A stretch of DNA of 64,000 bases from Hyphomonadaceae bacterium (GTDB lineage: Bacteria; Pseudomonadota; Alphaproteobacteria; Caulobacterales; Aquidulcibacteraceae), in contig JAEUMP010000006.1 of the NCBI GenBank assembly GCA_016791445.1, forward strand, positions 186,001 through 250,000, read 5' to 3'. Below, piece after piece: positions 59,160 through 64,000 of this stretch. Each line of letters starts with the position of its first letter. Positions within the stretch are counted from its first letter, which is position 1. The position numbers were made by a program, and so were the translations under genes. The notes beneath the pieces were generated by a model, which did not search any database, was not told the DNA's origin, and saw nothing but the letters and a program-made list of their open reading frames with translations.

Positions 59160-60663
59160 CTTCGGCTCCCGGTGGAATGCTGAAGGCGAAGGTCGCGCCG
59201 CCGCCGGGCGTTTCCTCCACCCAGATGCGACCGCCGTGAGCGTCGATGATCGTCCGGCAAATGGAAAGCCCCACGCCCATGCCCGTCTTCTTCGTGGTCA
59301 TGAACGGCTCGAACAGCCGCTCCGCCAGTGCGGGCCCGATGCCGGGACCGGTGTCTGCGACCCGCACCACCGCTTCGCCGTGCTCGCCCGCCCGGGTGGA
59401 GATGGTGAGTTCCCGCTTCGGCGCGCCTGCCATCGCCTCGACGGCATTGCGGATGAGATTGAGCAGCACCTGCTGAATCTGCACCTTGTCGGCGAACACC
59501 GTGTCGCCGGGAAAACCGCGCACGGTCTGGATGCGCACATCGTTGCTGCGCACGCCCACCAACGCAAGCGCAAGCGACTCCTCGATGAGCTTGGAAAGAC
59601 TTTCGTCGTGCCGCTCATTCTCGCCCGTCGCCACGAATTCGCGCAGCCGCCGGATCACGTCGCCGGCGCGCAGGGCTTGTGCAGTCGCCTTCGCGACCGG
59701 ATCGCGCAGGCGCTCCACATCGGGAACAGGCGCTTCCAGCAGCCTTTCGGCGCCGCGCAGATAGTTGGCGATCGCCGACAGCGGCTGGTTCAACTCGTGC
59801 GCCAGCGCTGACGCCAGTTCGCCCATCGCCGTCAGACGCGAAATGTGCACGAGTTCGGACTGCAGCTCCTGCAGCCGCGTCTGCGTCGCCTGCCGTTCGG
59901 TAAGGTCGCGCACGAAGCCCGTGAAGTAGTGCGATGACCCCACGCGCACTTCGCCGACGGACAGCTCCATCGGAAAGGTTGAGCCGTCACGGCGTTCGCC
60001 GACGACCACGCGGCCGAGACCGATGATGCGCTTTTCACCCGTCTGCAGATAGCGCGTGATGTAGCCGTCGTGGGCGTGATGGTAGGGTTCGGGCATCAGG
60101 CACGACACATTCCGCCCGATGACCTCGTCCGCCGTGCGCTGGAAAAGCCGCGCGGCGGTCGCGCTGAAGGACTGGATGATCCCTTTGGCGTCGATGACGA
60201 TCATCGCATCGGGCACGGTGTCGAGGATCGACTGCAGGTGCGCCTCGCGCTGCAGGCTCATCTCGTTGAAGGCGCGCGCCGCTGCATTCGCGCGCAGGAG
60301 GCGGTCCCCGACGAAGGAGATCCCGACGCCGAGCAGGGCAAAGAGCGCCGTCTCCACGAGAACGTTCGGCTCCGGACCGCGCCAGCCGAGAACAAATGGC
60401 ATCGCCGCGCCGAAGGCCGTCACAACGAGACCCGGCCAGCAGCCGCCAAGCGCCGAGCCGATGAGGACTGAAGGCACCAGCAGCAGGAACGTCGAGGAGT
60501 CGCCGATGAGCGGCGCGAGCCGTTCATGGATCGAAAGCGCCAGGATCGCGGCGGCGATCGAGGCGGCGAACGCCTCCGGCGCATTCGCCTCAGCCGCCCA
60601 CGGAATTCTCCACGGCGACGAGCGACGTTCCGACGGGGGGCTCGGCTCGGTCGGGGCGGTCAA
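59149..60663 (-). CDS. fixL: Oxygen-sensing histidine kinase FixL
   Basis: 504 residues with TTG start at 60663. Residues 31-125 hold about four membrane helices, 140-260 a PAS domain, 262-500 the kinase. The haem-PAS is intact: His198 in HDGYI, Arg204 (ITRY) and Arg218 (IGLGR) correspond to His200, Arg206 and Arg220 of Bradyrhizobium FixL, each shifted by two. The phospho-acceptor His289 is in LAHELNQPL (His291 there). N, G1 and G2 boxes: [25 protein letters not shown]. The even shift supports the start; in-frame GTG/TTG further up exist but add unlike sequence. Confidence 0.93.
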   Translation of the reverse strand: MTAPTEPSPPSERRSSPWRIPWAAEANAPEAFAASIAAAILALSIHERLAPLIGDSSTFLLLVPSVLIGSALGGCWPGLVVTAFGAAMPFVLGWRGPEPNVLVETALFALLGVGISFVGDRLLRANAAARAFNEMSLQREAHLQSILDTVPDAMIVIDAKGIIQSFSATAARLFQRTADEVIGRNVSCLMPEPYHHAHDGYITRYLQTGEKRIIGLGRVVVGERRDGSTFPMELSVGEVRVGSSHYFTGFVRDLTERQATQTRLQELQSELVHISRLTAMGELASALAHELNQPLSAIANYLRGAERLLEAPVPDVERLRDPVAKATAQALRAGDVIRRLREFVATGENERHDESLSKLIEESLALALVGVRSNDVRIQTVRGFPGDTVFADKVQIQQVLLNLIRNAVEAMAGAPKRELTISTRAGEHGEAVVRVADTGPGIGPALAERLFEPFMTTKKTGMGVGLSICRTIIDAHGGRIWVEETPGGGATFAFSIPPGAEDDA

Positions 60664-60735
60664 TGGGCGGCTCGGTCTCGCAAATCGCTGATGGTCCCTG
60701 ATACGCCGGGCGCGCACGCGCGCCAACCGCGCCGC

Positions 60736-60749
60736 TTGATCCTGCTCAA
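60736..60749. promoter_or_regulatory. FNR/FixK box upstream of uspA
   Basis: TTGATCCTGCTCAA: TTGA-N6-TCAA, perfect half-sites, 65 bp before the uspA start and 72 bp before the divergent fixL start. Confidence 0.78.
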
Positions 60750-60814
60750 TGCCGCATGCGGCGTCCGGGCGCACCGTGCGGGTTCGGCTTGGCCCACATT
60801 GAAGAGGATTGGCG

Positions 60815-61654
60815 ATGGCGTTCAAGGATCTGCTCGTCGTTCTGTTCGGCGACGAGAGTGACGGGCACGTGATTTCCACGCTCGATTCGTTGCCGATGTT
60901 CGCCCAGGCGCATGTGGCGGCGTCGTTGCTTGCTCCGATTCCCGATCCCGTTTTCGTCGGCGACGTCATGGGCGGCGGCATGGCGCTGGGCGAGTTCATC
61001 ACGCAGGTGCGCAAGGATGCGACCGCCGCGCAGGAGAAGATCGCCAAAGTGCTGGCGCGCACCAATCTCGGTTTTGAGCAACGTCTCGTCATGGCGCAGA
61101 CGCTGACTGTCTGCGATCTCGCGGTCACCCAGGCGCGCCACGTCGATCTTACCGTTATGGCGCGTCCGTCACGCGAAGGATCGGCGTTCCGGCACGAGGT
61201 GATGGAAGCGGTGTTGATGGAGTCTGGACGGCCGCTCCTGCTCTTGCCGCCGGGCTGGAAGACGGACGGCGTCATGAAGACGGTGTTTGTCGCCTGGAAC
61301 GCGGGACGCGAGGCGGCGCGCGCCATCGGTGACGCACACGAATGGTTCGACGTCGCCTCGAAGATCGTGATCGGCACGGTGGACGCCAAGCCCGGCCCGC
61401 GCGGCCATGGCGAGGCGCCGGGCGTCGACATCGCTACCCATCTTGCGCGCCACGGCTACGCCGTCGAGTTGCGCAATATCGACAGCCTCGGCGCGACGAC
61501 GGGCGAAACCATCCTCAGCGCTGCGGAGGCGGTGGGCGCCGATCTCATTGTCGTCGGCGGCTTCGGACATCCGCGCCTGCAGCAGGCGCTCTTCGGCGGC
61601 GTCACGCGCACCATGGTGGAGACCTCGAAGGTCCCGCTGCTCATGTCTCACTGA
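60815..61654 (+). CDS. uspA: Tandem universal stress protein
   Basis: 279 residues, two Usp-like halves. The first ([15 protein letters not shown]) is degenerate; the second ends with [28 protein letters not shown], the ATP-binding GxGG-like loop (written: [15 protein letters not shown]). Role in energy stress or oxygen limitation is typical for Usp genes in FixK/Anr/DosR regulons. ATG 60815 follows GAAGAGGA. A FixK box lies 65 bp upstream. Followed after 12 bp by a small gene. Confidence 0.9.
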   Translation: MAFKDLLVVLFGDESDGHVISTLDSLPMFAQAHVAASLLAPIPDPVFVGDVMGGGMALGEFITQVRKDATAAQEKIAKVLARTNLGFEQRLVMAQTLTVCDLAVTQARHVDLTVMARPSREGSAFRHEVMEAVLMESGRPLLLLPPGWKTDGVMKTVFVAWNAGREAARAIGDAHEWFDVASKIVIGTVDAKPGPRGHGEAPGVDIATHLARHGYAVELRNIDSLGATTGETILSAAEAVGADLIVVGGFGHPRLQQALFGGVTRTMVETSKVPLLMSH

Positions 61655-61666
61655 ACGGATAGCCCC

Positions 61667-62047
61667 ATGACGACGCTCAAGCGCATCACGCTCCGCCTCG
61701 CACGCAATCCCGACGCAGGACTCCCCGACGGCGATCACCATCGCGGCTACACCATCGTCGCGCCTCTCGACGCGAACGGCATGCTGGATGTCGACGCCTG
61801 GCGCGACGTGCGCAAGAAGTGCGTCGTGATCCGGTTTTCGCCCGATGCCGACGAGCGCGCCGATGGCTGGCTGACTCATCACGGCTCGCACTGGAGCATC
61901 CGCTACGACGAGGAAGAGGAAGGCCCCGACGAGCCGCTCTATCGCCTGAGCGAACATCGACTCGTGGTGGGGGAGTATCTCTCCGTCACCGATCCCGACG
62001 GCCCGACGCTGGTCTATCGCGTCACCGACGTCACGCCGGCGGCGTGA
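61667..62047 (+). CDS. Small protein of unknown function after uspA
   Basis: 126 residues, no signal or membrane segment. RITLRLARNPDAGLPDGDHH at the start and WLTHHGSHWSIRYDEEEEG in the middle suggest a small beta-rich soluble protein; it has one cysteine. Likely cotranscribed with uspA (12-bp gap) and hence low-oxygen induced. I recall similar small proteins beside Usp genes in other alphaproteobacteria, but know no function. Confidence 0.75.
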   Translation: MTTLKRITLRLARNPDAGLPDGDHHRGYTIVAPLDANGMLDVDAWRDVRKKCVVIRFSPDADERADGWLTHHGSHWSIRYDEEEEGPDEPLYRLSEHRLVVGEYLSVTDPDGPTLVYRVTDVTPAA

Positions 62048-62075
62048 CGTTCCGACAGGGCGCGAAGGCCGCGCC

Positions 62076-62552
62076 CTATTGCGGCGCGTCGGTCGGGCAC
62101 GCTCTGGGGAGCACTGTTTCTCCCACGCCGCCGCTGGCGATCGCCGCGAGCGTCACAGGCTCCGGCGTCACGCGCCGGTCGATGACGGCGTCGTCCGCGC
62201 CGAGCGCTTCACGTGAGACGACGCCCATGGTCCGCGCGGCGCAATCGAAGCGCAGCGTCGCCTGCTCGGTCTGGAAGACGGTCTCGCCCGCATACTCCTT
62301 CGGCAGATCCTGCGCCCATCCTTCCAGTCGCGGATGACGGATGCGGATGACCACGTCGGTGAGCCCGGTCGTCGGGTCGATCCTTGTCTGCGCGGGATCG
62401 AAGAGGATGGCGCCGCCGTCGCCGGTCTGCGCAATGTCGATCCACTGCAGCGCGGGGACCGTCTCCGCAGGCGTCTCTTCCGTGGCGGTCGGCTGTCCGC
62501 ACGCTGCGAGCATCAGGGCGGCGCACGCGGCGGCGATGGATGTCTTCAGCAT
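62076..62552 (-). CDS. Lipoprotein of unknown function
   Basis: 158 residues. Lipobox ALMLAACGQ (Cys18), then a beta-rich domain (ALQWIDIAQTGDGGAILFDP, RFDCAARTMGVVSRE) like surface-adhesin E or similar small periplasmic domains, with a pair of cysteines (RFDCAAR, PRACPTD). ATG 62552 follows AAGGAG. Downstream of the cytochrome gene by 11 bp, so probably in the same low-oxygen unit. Confidence 0.75.
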   Translation of the reverse strand: MLKTSIAAACAALMLAACGQPTATEETPAETVPALQWIDIAQTGDGGAILFDPAQTRIDPTTGLTDVVIRIRHPRLEGWAQDLPKEYAGETVFQTEQATLRFDCAARTMGVVSREALGADDAVIDRRVTPEPVTLAAIASGGVGETVLPRACPTDAPQ

Positions 62553-62563
62553 GGCGGTCTCCT

Positions 62564-62938
62564 TCATTGCGGCGTGTCGCGTCCGCCCGAGGGCGGCTCC
62601 TGGATCGACTTGATGTAGGCGACCAACGCATCGACGCCCTGTGGGTTCATGTCGAAGAGCGGCATGTCCGGGTGGCCCACCTTGATCCCGGCGATGAACT
62701 CCTCGGTCAGCGTGTCGGCGCGGTAATGACCGAAAAGCGCGCGCAGCGGCGGCGCATCGGCGCGGGCGCTCTCGCCCTCCGGTCCTGGCGCGTGACAGCC
62801 GCCGCACTGCGCCTGCGCGATGGCGCGTCCGTCACGGGCGACGTCAGCGGCGCCGGGGTCCACCGCGCGCGGCGCGCAGGCTGTGCTGAGGAGCACGACG
62901 CCGGCGGCGAGGAGGGGGCGTGGGCGGGAAACGATCAT
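62564..62938 (-). CDS. Monohaem cytochrome c lipoprotein
   Basis: 124 residues: lipoprotein signal (AAGVVLLSTAC, Cys21), then a class I cytochrome c with AIAQAQCGGCHAPGPEG (haem site about residues 45-49), an axial Met candidate in HPDMPLFDMNP, and the C-terminal VDALVAYIKSIQE helix. Periplasmic electron carrier, perhaps to the cbb3 oxidase. A FixK box lies 59 bp upstream. Confidence 0.9.
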   Translation of the reverse strand: MIVSRPRPLLAAGVVLLSTACAPRAVDPGAADVARDGRAIAQAQCGGCHAPGPEGESARADAPPLRALFGHYRADTLTEEFIAGIKVGHPDMPLFDMNPQGVDALVAYIKSIQEPPSGGRDTPQ

Positions 62939-62997
62939 GCGGCAGCCTTGCGATTGCGGCGAACGGCACCGATAAGCCCACAGTCGTGCGACGCGCC

Positions 62998-63011
62998 TTG
63001 ATCCCGGTCAA
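62998..63011. promoter_or_regulatory. FNR/FixK box upstream of the monohaem cytochrome
   Basis: TTGATCCCGGTCAA: TTGA-N6-TCAA, perfect half-sites, 59 bp before the cytochrome start on the minus strand. Confidence 0.78.
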
Positions 63012-63054
63012 CCACGTCGCGCGCGCCAAACCCGCCCGAGTCCCGCCCGCCCGC

Positions 63055-63108
63055 ATGACCACCCACCGCTTCTCCGTCGCCCCCATGATGGATTGGACGG
63101 CTAGTTGA
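63055..63108 (+). pseudogene. dusA: 5' fragment of dusA (integration boundary, copy 1)
   Basis: ATG at 63055 opens a 17-codon frame MTTHRFSVAPMMDWTAS followed by TGA. RFSVAPMMDWT is the invariant start of tRNA-dihydrouridine synthase A; the rest of the gene is missing. dusA-specific tyrosine integrases are known to insert at precisely this place, leaving the 5' end on one side of the island. The codon usage is native GC-rich up to GATTGGACGG and changes to AT-rich right after. Confidence 0.85.
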
Positions 63109-63271
63109 ATCTTTTCAATCAGCTAGAGGGGCGCGGTCACAACGCGGACACAAAGAAAAATCCATGAATTTGCAGTCGCGAAAATTCGCCGTGGCGCCCC
63201 TAATGGATTGCACGGAGAGCTGAGGCTTTTCGCGGGGTTGCAAGTGCGCGGTCACAACACGGTCTCAAAAT
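63070..63271 (+). repeat. Tandem direct repeat of the dusA attachment region
   Basis: 63070-63156 and 63185-63271 align without gaps at an offset of 115 bp; by hand 61 of 87 bases agree. The similarity runs across the dusA stop codon into the element DNA (common GCGCGGTCACAAC at 63131 and 63246), so both are att-type junctions of related elements rather than a coding duplication. Confidence 0.75.
63164..63223 (+). pseudogene. dusA-like 5' fragment (copy 2)
   Basis: ATG at 63164 opens a 19-codon frame ending KFAVAPLMDCTES and TGA. It repeats the dusA start with changes (PLMDCT for PMMDWT), so it is probably carried by a second element rather than being native. Copy 1 lies 115 bp upstream. Confidence 0.7.
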
Positions 63272-63323
63272 GACGCGTTTCCCCGAGATGGCGTAGCTTT
63301 CCGCCACTCGAAGGAGGCTCACC

Positions 63324-63716
63324 ATGAGAGGGCTTGGCGCATTCCAAATGGCGCAGATGAAGCACAAGGACGCGCGCGTGCTTCAGTTCTATCGGCACCT
63401 ACGATCCGCAATTGATGTCCTGGAGCTGATCGCCTTAGACCCGTATCAGCCCCCCGAGAAACCCGCGCCAGAGCCGGTCGCCACACCCGCGCCGCTACCG
63501 CCGCCGCTTGTCATCTCCCAAGAGAAGTTGACGTACAGCGTGAAGGAAGCATCCGCCGCGCTCAGTCTCGGCAAGACCACCATCTGGAAGGCGATCGCCG
63601 ACGGCGTGCTGCCCGCTCAGAAGTTCGGCAACCGTACGCTCATTCCCGCCGAAGGACTGCGTGCCTGGCTCGCTTCAATGCCGAGCGCGCAAAAGCCCCG
63701 GCCGGGCCGCCGCTAA
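63324..63716 (+). CDS. Excisionase/MerR-type HTH DNA-binding protein
   Basis: 130 residues. The C-terminal 60 hold a winged HTH of the excisionase family: YSVKEASAALSLGKTTIWKAI, then GVLPAQKFGNRTLIPAEGLRAWL (parts quoted separately: ADGVLPAQKFGN, RTLIPAEGLRAWL). N-terminal part is a Pro-rich linker and a helical segment. Start ATG 63324 after GAAGGAGG. Position just inside the dusA junction suggests it controls excision. Confidence 0.82.
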   Translation: MRGLGAFQMAQMKHKDARVLQFYRHLRSAIDVLELIALDPYQPPEKPAPEPVATPAPLPPPLVISQEKLTYSVKEASAALSLGKTTIWKAIADGVLPAQKFGNRTLIPAEGLRAWLASMPSAQKPRPGRR

Positions 63717-63751
63717 CTTCAGACTTTGTTTCGTAGCCCGCGCGGCGAGTC

Positions 63752-64000
63752 TTACTTGAGGTAGGAGCCGACATAGCTCTCGGCTTCTTCGGTGCCCACG
63801 ATCTCAAGGATACTCCTTGGCAGCACGCGCGCCTGGATGCGTCCGATCTCGCTCGCTGGCGCGCTCAGCCATTCATCGCATTCGGCTGGCGTGCTCAAGA
63901 CAACCGGCATCGCCTTGGCATGCACGGGGCGCACAAGGTCGTTCGCCTCGGTGGTCAGAAAGCTGAAGAGCTTGTGGTCGCCTTCGTTGGGGTTTGACTT
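63752..64000 (-). CDS. SOS response-associated peptidase (SRAP/YedK/HMCES family), N-terminus beyond window
   Basis: Only the last 82 residues are visible; the frame is open to the right edge. FSFLTTEANDLVRPVHAKAMP carries the family's active-site histidine region (VHAKAMP, compare IHPKRMP), followed by VVLSTPAECDEWLSAP and ILEIV. SRAP proteins crosslink to abasic sites in single-stranded DNA and protect them. The catalytic Cys2 would lie outside the window. It may belong to the mobile element; SRAP genes are frequent on such elements. Confidence 0.85.
   Translation of the reverse strand, partial: KSNPNEGDHKLFSFLTTEANDLVRPVHAKAMPVVLSTPAECDEWLSAPASEIGRIQARVLPRSILEIVGTEEAESYVGSYLK

Larger units (their letters stand above)
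63085..64000. mobile_element. Left end of a dusA-integrated genomic island (continues beyond window)
   Basis: From the break in dusA onward the DNA is less GC-rich and carries an excisionase-like HTH gene facing inward, the usual second gene of such islands. No integrase is visible; in dusA islands it may lie at the other end. The SRAP gene at the right edge may be cargo or backbone. The extent is unknown. Confidence 0.55.

Noticed and set aside
60664-61431. N-terminal extension of fixL across the uspA gene
   Set aside because: The frame is open by chance; it would overlap uspA antisense and the FixK box, and FixL numbering fits the start at 60663.
1-64000. CRISPR arrays, tRNA genes and rRNA genes
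   Set aside because: No regularly spaced short repeats and no tRNA-like cloverleaf or rRNA segment noticed on either strand.

Overview
The window is GC-rich chromosomal DNA from an alphaproteobacterium. The evidence is gene content: a fixLJ/fixK oxygen-response module next to ccoNOQP-ccoGHIS, a heme-PAS FixL, pal-cpoB next to tilS, and short overlapping operons with ATGA and GTGA junctions. Genus cannot be fixed from the sequence alone; a Caulobacterales, Hyphomonadales or Rhodospirillales relative would all fit. Nearly all DNA is coding. I saw no rRNA, tRNA or CRISPR array.

Left part (1-23 kb), core metabolism and unknowns. pal, cpoB, a YbjN-family gene and tilS (cut by the left edge) run leftwards. 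Then come glyoxalase I, small secreted or TIR-like unknowns, and a leuC-leuD operon with two unrelated genes inserted. An HD-domain protein follows. A 510-bp gene-free interval (10803-11312) carries a near-consensus sigma70 promoter, a strongly structured presumptive RNA and a 13-bp inverted repeat. Next are an acyl-CoA dehydrogenase, a zinc alcohol dehydrogenase, a double-CDGSH protein, an amino-acid permease overlapped by a di-haem lipoprotein cytochrome, and a four-gene operon of unknown function (GNAT-like, ThiF/E1-like, polytopic membrane protein, nitroreductase) joined by 4-bp overlaps.

Middle part (23-38 kb), a candidate lipid/polyketide biosynthetic locus. Leftward genes: fatty acyl-AMP ligase, two carrier proteins, a cyclopropane-synthase-like methyltransferase, NagZ and a phosphopantetheinyl transferase. 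Then an SDR reductase and a TetR regulator. Then a dialkylresorcinol-type set (two hotdog dehydratases, DarA-like, DarB-like, a BtrH-domain acyltransferase) converging on a ketosynthase, a ketosynthase-like partner without the usual active cysteine, an acyl carrier protein and an ABC-2 exporter. A plausible product is an alkylresorcinol or aryl-polyene-like lipid or pigment.

Right part (38-63 kb), microaerobic respiration. After YceI, a SLOG-plus-4TM protein and an acyl-CoA dehydrogenase come ompW, an AMP phosphorylase / PRPP-synthetase-like / metallo-beta-lactamase RNase operon, the complete cbb3 oxidase and its assembly genes, hemN, a FixK-type regulator, a lone receiver, fixJ, fixL, uspA and a monohaem cytochrome. 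Seven TTGA-N6-(T/G)CAA boxes lie about 35-70 bp upstream of these genes, so the region looks like one FixLJ-FixK regulon.

Right edge (63.05-64 kb), the left boundary of a dusA-integrated mobile element. Two tandem 5' fragments of dusA, each ended by a stop codon, are followed by an excisionase-like HTH gene and a truncated SRAP (HMCES/YedK family) gene.
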